A stretch of 64,000 nt of DNA from JASGDN01 sp049841275 (GTDB lineage Bacteria > Chloroflexota > Chloroflexia > Thermomicrobiales > UBA6265). This document shows, piece by piece, positions 49,884 to 57,751 of this stretch. The position numbers were made by a program, and so were the translations under genes. Location of the stretch: the NCBI GenBank assembly GCA_049841275.1, contig JASGDN010000012.1:1-64000 (forward strand). The letters are read 5' to 3'. The notes below the pieces were generated by a model that did not search any database, was not told where the DNA came from, and saw only the letters and a list, made by a program, of their open reading frames with translations. Each line of letters begins with the position of its first letter. The stretch's first letter is position 1.

Positions 49884-51317
49884 ATGACGATTGTTGGATC
49901 GGGGCCGAACGGACTCGCGGCGGCGGTGATCGCGGCGAGGGCTGGCCTCTCCGTGCGCGTCGTCGAGCGGAACGGACGCATCGGCGGCGGCATGCGGACG
50001 AGTGACCTGACGCTGCCCGGCTTCCACCACGATGTCTGCTCGGCGGTGCATCCGATGGCGCTCGCCTCGCCGTTCTTTCGCGCCTGGAATCTGGAACGGC
50101 GCGTCCGGATGATCGCGCCAGAGGCATCCTACGCACATCCGCTCGATGGCGGGCGTGCCGGAATCGCCTGGCGCGATCTTGCGCGGACGGCGGAGGGGTT
50201 GGGTGTGGATGGTCCTGCCTGGCGGCGCCTGTTCGAGCCGCTCGTGAACGACATCGAGGCTGTCGGCGAGGTGACGGGCGGCACCTTGCTCCAGCGTCCA
50301 CGAAATATCCGGACGATGGCCCGGCTCGGCCTCCGGGCTCTCGCCGAAGGCGGGCGTGGCTGGGACCTCCCCTTTCGCGACGAGGCCGCTCCGGCCCTCT
50401 GCACAGGCTCTGCCGCGCACATGGCGGGCCGGCACCCTTCGCTGTCGACGGCGGCAGTCGGGCTGGTCCTCGCGGCGCACGGGCATGGACGAGGCTGGCC
50501 GATCCCGGTGGGAGGCAGCCAGGCGATCGCCCATGCGCTGGCGGCCGATCTCGTCGCGCATGGCGGGAAGATCGTGCTCGGTGTGGAGGTGACGGATCTG
50601 GCAGAGGTTGCCGGGTCGAAGGCCGTGTTGCTCGATGTCGGGGTGCCGGGGTTGCTCGCCATTGGTGGCGACCGTCTTCCTACCCGATACATCGCGGCGC
50701 TGAATCGCTACCGGTTCGGGACGGGTGTCTGCAAGGTCGATTTCGCGCTCTCGGATCCCGTTCCATGGGCGCATCCCGATCTGCGTCGTGCCGGCACCGT
50801 GCATCTCGGCGGCACGCGTGAGGAGATCGCCGCTGCCGAGAACGCGGTGCAGGACGGGCGTCATCCGGACCGGCCGTACGTGCTGGTCACGCAGCCTTCG
50901 GTATTCGATGCGACCCGCGCACCGGATGGCAAGCACGTGTTGTGGGCGTATACGCATGTCCCGCGCGGGTCATCCGAGGACCGGAGCGAGGCGATCGTGC
51001 GCCAGGTCGAGCGGTTCGCGCCCGGCTTCCGGGAGACGATCCTGGCGCAGCGAACGACGCGCGCGGTGGAGGTCGCCGACGACAACCCGAACTACGCCGG
51101 CGGCGACATCGCCTCGGGTGAGGTCTCGGTCGCTCAGATGGTGAAGCGCCCCGTCCTCTCGCCCGCACCCTGGCGGACGCCTCTACCGGGTATCTATCTC
51201 TGCTCGGCCGCGACGCCGCCCGGTCCGGCGGTGCACGGGATGAGTGGGTTTCATGCGATGCGGCTGGCGTTGAAGGATGTCTTCGGGATCGCGGAGATGC
51301 CGGATCTTGCGCCGTGA
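49884..51317 (+). CDS. Phytoene desaturase-type FAD-dependent oxidoreductase
   Basis: The 477-residue protein starts directly with the FAD fold MTIVGSGPNGLAAAVIAARA, followed by VVERNGRIGGGMRTSDLTLPGF. It ends with IYLCSAATPPGPAVHGMSGFHAMRLAL, the C-terminal FAD-binding motif of carotenoid desaturase/amine oxidase-like proteins. The middle contains the substrate domain with GGSQAIAHALAADLVAHGG. No other carotenoid genes are nearby, so the substrate may be different. AAGGAGGG stands about 11 bases before the ATG. A bidirectional terminator follows. Confidence 0.88.
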   Translation: MTIVGSGPNGLAAAVIAARAGLSVRVVERNGRIGGGMRTSDLTLPGFHHDVCSAVHPMALASPFFRAWNLERRVRMIAPEASYAHPLDGGRAGIAWRDLARTAEGLGVDGPAWRRLFEPLVNDIEAVGEVTGGTLLQRPRNIRTMARLGLRALAEGGRGWDLPFRDEAAPALCTGSAAHMAGRHPSLSTAAVGLVLAAHGHGRGWPIPVGGSQAIAHALAADLVAHGGKIVLGVEVTDLAEVAGSKAVLLDVGVPGLLAIGGDRLPTRYIAALNRYRFGTGVCKVDFALSDPVPWAHPDLRRAGTVHLGGTREEIAAAENAVQDGRHPDRPYVLVTQPSVFDATRAPDGKHVLWAYTHVPRGSSEDRSEAIVRQVERFAPGFRETILAQRTTRAVEVADDNPNYAGGDIASGEVSVAQMVKRPVLSPAPWRTPLPGIYLCSAATPPGPAVHGMSGFHAMRLALKDVFGIAEMPDLAP

Positions 51318-51321
51318 GCGC

Positions 51322-51357
51322 ACGAACCGGCCCTCGTTTCGATGAAGGCCGGTTCGT
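51322..51357. terminator. Bidirectional hairpin terminator
   Basis: ACGAACCGGCC at 51322-51332 pairs with GGCCGGTTCGT at 51347-51357 between convergent genes. Confidence 0.7.
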
Positions 51358-51397
51358 CGAGAGATAACGGCGAACGCGGCGAGCGGCCGCTTTGGGG

Positions 51398-51619
51398 CTA
51401 GAAGTCCAGCGGCGAATTCTCGCGGACGGGCAGGACGAGTCCCAGGATCACGTACAGCGCAGCCACTGGCCAGATACTGACGCCGGGCACGAAGATCGCC
51501 AGGCCCACTACGCCGAGGCGCACCCACATCGGGTTGATTCCCAGCTGCTCGGCGATGCCGCCGCAGACACCGAAGATCCACTTGTTCTTGCTTGAGCGAT
51601 AGATACCGAGGTCGAGCAC
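51398..51619 (-). CDS. PspC domain membrane protein
   Basis: The 73-residue protein is almost only a PspC domain: IYRSSKNKWIFGVCGGIAEQL, NPMWVRLGVVGLAIF and two hydrophobic segments ending AALYVILGLVLPV. PspC proteins belong to the phage-shock envelope stress response. A GTG at 51619 is chosen because AAGGAG lies eight bases before it; an ATG at 51646 would add nine charged residues. No pspA is nearby. Confidence 0.85.
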   Translation of the reverse strand: MLDLGIYRSSKNKWIFGVCGGIAEQLGINPMWVRLGVVGLAIFVPGVSIWPVAALYVILGLVLPVRENSPLDF

Positions 51620-51681
51620 GTTTTTCTCTCCTTCTTCCTTCTGCATCGTTCGATGCATTCTGCAAGGCCAAAGCCGGTCGT

Positions 51682-52707
51682 TTACAACTGATCCTCGTCC
51701 CGCACGATGTAGCGGTCCCAGAGACCGATCTCGCCGTTCGCAAACCATGGCAACAGGTTCCACGGATGGAATCCCGCCGCCATCAGCGGGGCGATTGCTT
51801 CGCGGTTCTGCCCTGGCACGTCGGCGCGCCAGATCAACTCCCTGCCGGAATCGATCGTTCCGGCTGCGTGCAGCGCCCGGCGCAGGACATCGTCCATGTT
51901 CTCTGGGACCATCGCGACGACGGGTCCAATTCGCCCGAATTGCGCGTCACGGGACACCAAGTAGTACCCTACCGGTCGCCCGTCGCTGCGCCGCACGAGC
52001 AGGTCGCCTTGCCCGCCTTCCTCGGCCATCCAGCGCTGGATGTCTGCCATTCGGCGCGCACCCTTCACCAGCCGGTCGAGATCGCCAACCGTGCCCAGCA
52101 CATCCGGGCGGTCGGGTGCGATCGGTCGCGGTTCGAGCCCATCCTGCCAGGGCAGATCCGGCAGGACCGGCGTCAGCGCCCGCATCGAGACGAGCGGCGG
52201 ACCGGGATGCAGCCCCATCGCAAGATACCTGCTCCAGGCCCGTCGGTCCTGCGAGGCGGTGAGCGTCACCACGTCGGCGCCGGCTCTGGCGATCACTGCC
52301 TGCAGCCGCAGCAGCAGGTCGCGCCCGATTCCCTTGCGCTGCCATTCCGGCGAGACGAAGAGAAAGAGGATGTGTGCGTGCCGTTCCCGCAGCACGACCG
52401 CACCGACGCCGACGATCTCGCCGTGACGTTCCGCCACTTGGACCGCGCCGGGATACTCCCCGGCGATGCGCGTGAGGACAGCTGTCGCCGCCTGGATGTC
52501 GGTGTCGCGCGCGGCCGTGTCGAGCCATGGGTTGCGTTCGGCCTGCCTGCGCTCGAAGAGGTCCCGGGCCGCGGCCTGATAGACCCGGGCGGCGTCGGTC
52601 AGGTCATCAGGCGCGGCGGCGCGAATGCCGTTCGGGGCGTCTTCGCGGGAACCGGCATCCCCGGATCGTGATGGGGTCGGGGTGGGGGAGTGGGGTGCCG
52701 GTTCCAT
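51682..52707 (-). CDS. GNAT family N-acetyltransferase
   Basis: The 341-residue protein contains a full GNAT domain: GIRAAAPDDLTDAARVY, VGVGAVVLRERHAHILFLFVSPEWQRKGIGRDLLLRLQ (the V-x-x-x-x-Q-x-x-G-x-G/A acetyl-CoA motif) and TLTASQDRRAWSRYLAMGL. A second, weaker GNAT-like half (residues 200-341) follows. It transfers acetyl groups to an unknown amine. A Pro/Ser-rich N-terminal tail precedes the domain. The ATG at 52707 is preferred over a GTG at 52764. Confidence 0.85.
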   Translation of the reverse strand: MEPAPHSPTPTPSRSGDAGSREDAPNGIRAAAPDDLTDAARVYQAAARDLFERRQAERNPWLDTAARDTDIQAATAVLTRIAGEYPGAVQVAERHGEIVGVGAVVLRERHAHILFLFVSPEWQRKGIGRDLLLRLQAVIARAGADVVTLTASQDRRAWSRYLAMGLHPGPPLVSMRALTPVLPDLPWQDGLEPRPIAPDRPDVLGTVGDLDRLVKGARRMADIQRWMAEEGGQGDLLVRRSDGRPVGYYLVSRDAQFGRIGPVVAMVPENMDDVLRRALHAAGTIDSGRELIWRADVPGQNREAIAPLMAAGFHPWNLLPWFANGEIGLWDRYIVRDEDQL

Positions 52708-52786
52708 GCCAATAGCGTACTCCGGGGGGAGGTGGCGTTCATGGTGGACATCCCCCAAATCCACCCGGCAGCATGCCGCCAGGGAC

Positions 52787-53500
52787 TCAGGCGGTGGGGA
52801 TGGGCTCCGCCGGTTTCAGCGCCGCACGGACGACCGTGCGCGAGAGGTATTCGCCGTTGACGTAATCGAACTCGCCGCCGCAGGTGAGCATCGTGAGCAT
52901 TGCCGTCGCCGTCGGGCTGACCACTTCGGAGAGCTTGCCGCCGATCAGGTCCTGCACGCCGTAGGTGTCATTCGTCTGTACCGCATAGGTGAAGGTTGCG
53001 CCGTCGTCGCCAGTGAGGGTGATCTCGTCGCCCTCGGTCAGGTCGCGCACGTTGTAAAAGACAGACGGCCCGACGTTCCAGTAGTCGACGTGCCCGGCGA
53101 GGACGACATTGCCGATCTCGCCGAGTTCCGCTGTCTGCTGGTACCAGGAGACGACCCACGGTCCGGTCGGATTCTCCATCACCCCGTTGACGATGTTGAG
53201 GACCTCGATCTTCGCGTCGATCTGGACGGTCGGGACCTGGATGGCGGCGGGCTGCGTCGCGGTGACGGCGACAACGCCCGTCGGTTGCGTGCCGACCGGA
53301 GCGCCCCGGATTGCGCCGGTCGTCGGCATTGGCCCGAGCGTGGTCGACTGGATCGGCACGATCCCCGGCGTCCCGTCTGGCGTGGGGCTATCCTCCTGGG
53401 CGCGGGCGTGGGTGACGAGCGCTGTCCCGGCAGCGGCACTCGCGGTGACGGCGGCCAGTGTGCGGCGGCGGGAGAGGGAGGCAGTGGGCTGCTGGGTCAT
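52787..53500 (-). CDS. Free-standing sortase with twin-arginine-like leader
   Basis: The 237-residue protein has a leader SRRRTLAAVTASAAAGTALV ending near ARAQ, a Thr/Pro linker, and a sortase domain (about 85-237) with H137 (LAGHVDYW), C207 (MLTCGGEF) and R221 (SRTVV). The TCGGxFD/Y block resembles class F sortases. The domain is clearly related to the one fused to the giant repeat protein at 14298: both have WVVSWY/VVTWYK, GDxITLTG/GDLITVTG and 14 residues between Cys and Arg. AGGAG stands six bases before the ATG. No membrane anchor beyond the leader is seen. Confidence 0.88.
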   Translation of the reverse strand: MTQQPTASLSRRRTLAAVTASAAAGTALVTHARAQEDSPTPDGTPGIVPIQSTTLGPMPTTGAIRGAPVGTQPTGVVAVTATQPAAIQVPTVQIDAKIEVLNIVNGVMENPTGPWVVSWYQQTAELGEIGNVVLAGHVDYWNVGPSVFYNVRDLTEGDEITLTGDDGATFTYAVQTNDTYGVQDLIGGKLSEVVSPTATAMLTMLTCGGEFDYVNGEYLSRTVVRAALKPAEPIPTA

Positions 53501-53791
53501 CGGGGACTCCTGATCCACGACCGCACACGAGGGCGGCCCGACCGCGCATCCGGCACCCGGAGCGCATGTGCATCGTCGATTGGAACGCATGAGCGCGGCG
53601 AACGGTGTTGTCTGGCTCCCAGCATAGAAAGCCGGCATCATCCTGTCGAGTCGCTGAGTATGCTGGATCGCCTGGTGTGGCCTCGTGATCGACATCGGAT
53701 GAGGGGCATTTCCACGTTATTGTTGATCCTGCGCGATCCACTGTTCATTCCGCGCTGGCATTCACGATGATCGGCACATCCCCGACCTGGT

Positions 53792-53818
53792 TGTCATCCT
53801 TCGCTGCGCTCAACATGA
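53792..53818. repeat. Deleted copy of the TGTCATCC repeat
   Basis: TGTCATCCT is joined directly to TCGCTGCGCTCAACATGA, matching the two ends of the element at 21929-22119 without the middle. The 370-base stretch 53501-53870 around it holds no gene. Confidence 0.5.
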
Positions 53819-53870
53819 GATGCTGTGTGATGGACGAAGCCTCCCTCTGGCTCCCTGTCAGGATCCCGTC

Positions 53871-54866
53871 ATGCCCGATACCCCTGCTGCCATCACCGAC
53901 CCTGCTCTTACTCCGAACCAGCTCGCGGCGATCGTCCGCCGTGCGTTCGGGGAGGACGCTGCGTTGCGTGAGGTGTCTCCGGTCGGGGGCGGGACGGTCA
54001 ACGAGGTCTGGCGTATCGCAGTGGAGGGTGAACCCGATGCGATCCTGCGCGTCGCACCGTCATATGAGGCTGCGGAGAGCGGTCCGAGCTGGCTGACCCC
54101 GGATGGCCTGCGCCGCGAGCAAGCCGCGATTGCCCTGCTGCCGCGCCTTGCGCCGATTCTGCCGCGCACGATCCGCTTCGACGGATCGCGGGAGATCGTC
54201 GATCGCGACTGGGTGATGCAGACGATCGTGCCGGGTCGTCCGTGGAGCGAGGTCGATGCCGCGCTGGATGATGCGACGCGGACCGGCCTCTGGCGGCGGA
54301 TGGGGACAATCTGCCGCACGATCCACAACGTCCACGGACCCGTGTTCGGGCCGGCCCACGATCCTGTCTGCGCGACATGGGCGGATCTGTTGCAGGACGA
54401 TGTGCAGGGGCTTGTGGAGGATGCGCGACGCTTCGGGATCGATCCGGAACCGTTCGTGCGTCTACGTTCGGCGGTGGAGCGGCATCGCGCGGTACTGAAC
54501 CGGGTGACGACGCCCGCGCTCATTCATAGCGATCTCGGCCCCCGGCACTGCTTCGTGGAGGTGGACGATGCTGGGATGTGGCGGATCGTCGGGCTGATCG
54601 ATCTCGAGTTCGCGCGCTTCGCCGATCCGCTCTCCGAGAGTGCGATCGAACTGTTCGACCTCATGCCGCCAGATGCGCGATTCCGTAATGCCTTCTGGAA
54701 AGGCTATGGCTTGGTCGAGACGCCGCTGGGATCGGACATCCGTGCCGCCATCTACAGTGCGATTGCGCTCGGCTGGGTCGCGACGGATCTCGCCCGCCTT
54801 GACACGCGAGCCGAGCTGGAGGATGTCGTCCTCCAGCTCGTGAAGCGGCTCGATACCTTCGGCTAG
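53871..54866 (+). CDS. Aminoglycoside phosphotransferase-type kinase
   Basis: The 331-residue protein has the APH fold: VGGGTVNEVWRIAVEGEPDAILRVAP (glycine-rich loop and Lys/Arg region), WVMQTIVPGRPW (hinge) and the catalytic loop LIHSDLGPRHCFV with the general-base Asp, then GLIDLEFARFADP with the metal Asp. The usual catalytic-loop Asn is replaced (HSDLGPRHC), which is common in divergent members. It phosphorylates a small molecule of unknown nature. Its TAG stop shares a CTAG with the stop of the convergent gene. Confidence 0.82.
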   Translation: MPDTPAAITDPALTPNQLAAIVRRAFGEDAALREVSPVGGGTVNEVWRIAVEGEPDAILRVAPSYEAAESGPSWLTPDGLRREQAAIALLPRLAPILPRTIRFDGSREIVDRDWVMQTIVPGRPWSEVDAALDDATRTGLWRRMGTICRTIHNVHGPVFGPAHDPVCATWADLLQDDVQGLVEDARRFGIDPEPFVRLRSAVERHRAVLNRVTTPALIHSDLGPRHCFVEVDDAGMWRIVGLIDLEFARFADPLSESAIELFDLMPPDARFRNAFWKGYGLVETPLGSDIRAAIYSAIALGWVATDLARLDTRAELEDVVLQLVKRLDTFG

Positions 54867-55894
54867 GCGGTTACGATCTCCGCGCCGCGAATCGTTTCCG
54901 CCAGGGCGACGAGGATCGGGGTGAACCCCTGGAAACTGGTGATGTATTCCACCGACCACGAACCGACTTGCCCGGCCTTCGCCGCCGGCAGGAGCGCGAA
55001 GGTGGGCTGTGCCAGCAACTGCTCGTCATTCAGCGCGTAGACGCGGTCGTCGTTCAGGTAGAGATCCGCGTTGTAGGTGTTGATCTGTTCCCAGCTCAGC
55101 TCCTGGAAAAGGCCGCTGACAACTTCTGCCGATCCCACCAGCTCCATGAAACCGACGCCCAGTTCGGCGAAGTAGATGAGGTCGGATGCCGAGGCCGGAT
55201 TTCCGATGTAGACCTCGTCCGCCGTCGCCGAGATCGCGACCACGGTCAGCCCCGGCTTCTCCGCCAGGGCTGCGCGCACCTCGTCGGCCGCCGCCTCGAA
55301 TGCGGCCTTTGCCTTCGACACGGAGTCGGTGGCGAGGTCCGCACCGAGCAGGCCGGCCAGTTCCTCGAACCGGGCGAGCGAGGTTGCGAGCGAGACGTCG
55401 AGGGCGCGGATGCCGACCGTCGGTGCGACCTCAAGGATGCCCGGAATCAGACCCTCGTCGATGCCGCCGAAGTCGTTGTTGTTCTCGGTGTCCCAACTTT
55501 GCGACACGATCAGGTCGGTCCCCAGTGCTTTCACGGCCTCAAGATCGAGTCCGTCTTCGACGCTCAGGAACGGCACATCGGCCAATCCCTCAGGGATCTC
55601 GAAGACATCCGGATACCCGGCGAGGCCAACTGGCTTGATCCCGAGATCCCAGAGGGCGAGACCGGCGCCAGCATCGGCGAAGATCCGTGTCGGCATTCCG
55701 GGCAGCTCGACCGTCCGTCCGCGGTCGTCCGTGAAGGTCCAGCCGGCTCCGCTTGGGGATGCCGCCGGACTCGCCTCCGGTGTGCCTTGTGCAGCGACGG
55801 TTCCTCCGAGTGTGAAGGCGAAGCCCGCTGCTCCGGCGGCGGCGAACTGGCGACGGGAGAGGGTACCCACAATACTGCTCCTTGCGCGATTCAA
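54863..55894 (-). CDS. Fe-siderophore-type ABC transporter binding protein
   Basis: The 343-residue protein is a FecB/FepB-like periplasmic-binding protein. A twin-arginine-like leader (SRRQFAAAGAAGFAFTLGGT) ends near VAAQG, and a WTFTDDRGRTVELPGMPTRI start follows the Pro/Ser linker. Landmarks include DLIVSQSWDTENNN in the first lobe and LSWEQINTYNADLYLNDDR in the second. It would capture iron-siderophore or a similar complex. No permease or ATPase gene is adjacent. It converges with the kinase gene, the two stops sharing CTAG. Confidence 0.85.
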   Translation of the reverse strand: MNRARSSIVGTLSRRQFAAAGAAGFAFTLGGTVAAQGTPEASPAASPSGAGWTFTDDRGRTVELPGMPTRIFADAGAGLALWDLGIKPVGLAGYPDVFEIPEGLADVPFLSVEDGLDLEAVKALGTDLIVSQSWDTENNNDFGGIDEGLIPGILEVAPTVGIRALDVSLATSLARFEELAGLLGADLATDSVSKAKAAFEAAADEVRAALAEKPGLTVVAISATADEVYIGNPASASDLIYFAELGVGFMELVGSAEVVSGLFQELSWEQINTYNADLYLNDDRVYALNDEQLLAQPTFALLPAAKAGQVGSWSVEYITSFQGFTPILVALAETIRGAEIVTA

Positions 55895-55937
55895 ATCTGA
55901 CCGTTTCAGTCAATTATCGCACAAGGAACGGAACGCC

Positions 55938-56594
55938 TTATGAGGGCTCCGCGTGGTGCGGGAGCATCGGGCTCGCGCGGTTGAGCGCGTAGCCGAGGAT
56001 CGCGCCGGCCAGCACCGGCGGCCCGTGCATGTCGCGGCCCAGGGTCATCACCGCTGCCGCGATCAGGCCCAGTCCTGCTGTCATCAGTCCCGGACGCGGC
56101 ACGCGATGAGGGTGGACCAGCACCAGCATGAAGAATCCACCGACGAGCCCGGCGAGCGCGACCGAATTGCCGCCGCCAGGACTATCCCAGGCGAATCCGG
56201 CGAGCTGCCCGATTGCGCCTGGAACGAAGTACATCAGCAGGAATCGCCGTCGTCCGTAGACGCGTTCCGCCACGAAGGCTACGAGCAGGAAGACCACGAA
56301 CTTGAGCGCCAGCGCAGACCATCCGTCGCTCTGGATCAGGAGCGGCGTGAAGAGCTTCCAGAACTTTCCGGCCTGGAGATCGCCCGGATTTCGTTGCAAG
56401 GCATGCATCACCCGCTCGTTTCCGAGGGCGATGACCGAGATGATGGTCGAGACGGCCAGGACCACCACGGCCGAAAGGGGGAACGGTCCCCGTACCCGTT
56501 TTCCGATCGCCATCTGGGTCACGAAGAAAAGCGCGGAACCACCCGCCATCACGAGCACCGAGGCGGCGATCACGACGATCTGCGATCTATCCAT
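55938..56594 (-). CDS. Rhomboid-like membrane protein
   Basis: The 218-residue protein has six hydrophobic segments and the rhomboid layout: NPGDLQAGKFWKLFTPLLIQSDG at the usual position, GRRRFLLMYFVPGAIGQLAG, the putative active-site Ser S144 in GGGNSVALAGLVG and H190 in GRDMHGPPVLAGAILGYAL. The GxS motif has Asn before Ser and lacks the usual A/G-S-G, so activity is uncertain. It may be an inactive or divergent intramembrane protease. Confidence 0.72.
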   Translation of the reverse strand: MDRSQIVVIAASVLVMAGGSALFFVTQMAIGKRVRGPFPLSAVVVLAVSTIISVIALGNERVMHALQRNPGDLQAGKFWKLFTPLLIQSDGWSALALKFVVFLLVAFVAERVYGRRRFLLMYFVPGAIGQLAGFAWDSPGGGNSVALAGLVGGFFMLVLVHPHRVPRPGLMTAGLGLIAAAVMTLGRDMHGPPVLAGAILGYALNRASPMLPHHAEPS

Positions 56595-56656
56595 GGGGGC
56601 AGCATCCGACCTTCATTGAGGCGCTCCGATCCGTACAGGCGCTGAATGGACGATCG

Positions 56657-57685
56657 TCAGGCGCGCGTGGTCGGGTGGTGGTGGGGAGTCGGTGCCCCTT
56701 CCATGTCGGGAATCGGCGTCGATGCTGGTTTGCGGAGCGGCTCGCCGGTCATCGGGTCGAAATTCTGTGCAGGCAATGCCGTGCCAGTCCCCGAGTCGCC
56801 GGCGATGCCATTCGTCTCCACATCCTCGTCGTCGTCCGAGCCGGCGATCGGTTGTGGTAGGTCAGCCGGATGCGGGGCTGTGGTTGGCAGCGGGGCGGCG
56901 CCGGCCGGGCCGCGATGGTCGCCGCTTGCCATGCCAGCAATCCCCATGAAGGCGCTGATGACATCCACCGGCACCGGGAAGACGATGGTGGTGGCGTTTT
57001 CCGCACCGATCTCGTTCAGCGTCTGCAGGTAGCGCAACTGGATGGCGGCGGGATCGCGGCTGATGACCTGCGCGGCTTCGGCCAGTTGCTGGCTGGACTG
57101 GAACTCGCCCTCGGCGTGGATGATCTTCGCCCGCTTCTCGCGTTCGGCCTCCGCCTGGCGGGCCATCGCGCGCTGCATGGCGGTGGGCAGCTCCACATCC
57201 TTCACCTCGACGATGCTGACCTTCACGCCCCACGGCTCGGTCTGGTCGTCGATGATCTGGGCCAGTTGCTGGTTGATCTTCTCACGCTCGGCCAGCAGGT
57301 CGTCGAGCGCGGATTGGCCGAGTACGCTGCGCAGGGTCGTCTGCGCGATCTGCGATGTTGCACGGATGTAATCGGCGACGTTCACCACCGCGGCGTTCGG
57401 GTCGATCACGCGGAAGTAGGCGACGGCGTTCACGCGGATCGTCACATTGTCCTGCGTGATGACTTCCTGCGCCGGGATGTCCATCGTCACCGTGCGCAGA
57501 TCGACCTTCTGCATGCGCTCGATGAAGGGAAGGAGCAGGATCAGGCCTGGTCCCCGCGCTCCGGCGAGGCGGCCAAGCCGGAAGACGACGCCACGCTCGT
57601 ACTCCTGTACGACCTTGATGGATGCGAAGAGGACGATCAGGACGAATACGGCGATAACGATCAGCAGGCCGATCAGAATACCCAT
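56657..57685 (-). CDS. Slipin/stomatin (SPFH domain) protein
   Basis: The 342-residue protein has an N-terminal membrane segment (GILIGLLIVIAVFVLIVLF), the SPFH domain (VVQEYERGVVFRLGRL, GPGLILLLPFIERMQKVDLR, VDPNAAVVNV-like DPNAAVVNVADY) and a coiled-coil (AMARQAEAEREKRAKIIHAE). A Pro/Asp-rich C-terminal tail of about 90 residues ends HHHPTTRA. It forms membrane microdomains and is paired with the upstream NfeD gene, 67 bases apart. The ATG at 57685 is used because AAGGA stands upstream of it. Confidence 0.9.
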   Translation of the reverse strand: MGILIGLLIVIAVFVLIVLFASIKVVQEYERGVVFRLGRLAGARGPGLILLLPFIERMQKVDLRTVTMDIPAQEVITQDNVTIRVNAVAYFRVIDPNAAVVNVADYIRATSQIAQTTLRSVLGQSALDDLLAEREKINQQLAQIIDDQTEPWGVKVSIVEVKDVELPTAMQRAMARQAEAEREKRAKIIHAEGEFQSSQQLAEAAQVISRDPAAIQLRYLQTLNEIGAENATTIVFPVPVDVISAFMGIAGMASGDHRGPAGAAPLPTTAPHPADLPQPIAGSDDDEDVETNGIAGDSGTGTALPAQNFDPMTGEPLRKPASTPIPDMEGAPTPHHHPTTRA

Positions 57686-57751
57686 GAATGTGATGTCCTT
57701 TCCCATAGGAGCCACGCGATCGTCGCGCGGCGGAGTCTGTTCGCGAGAGCG

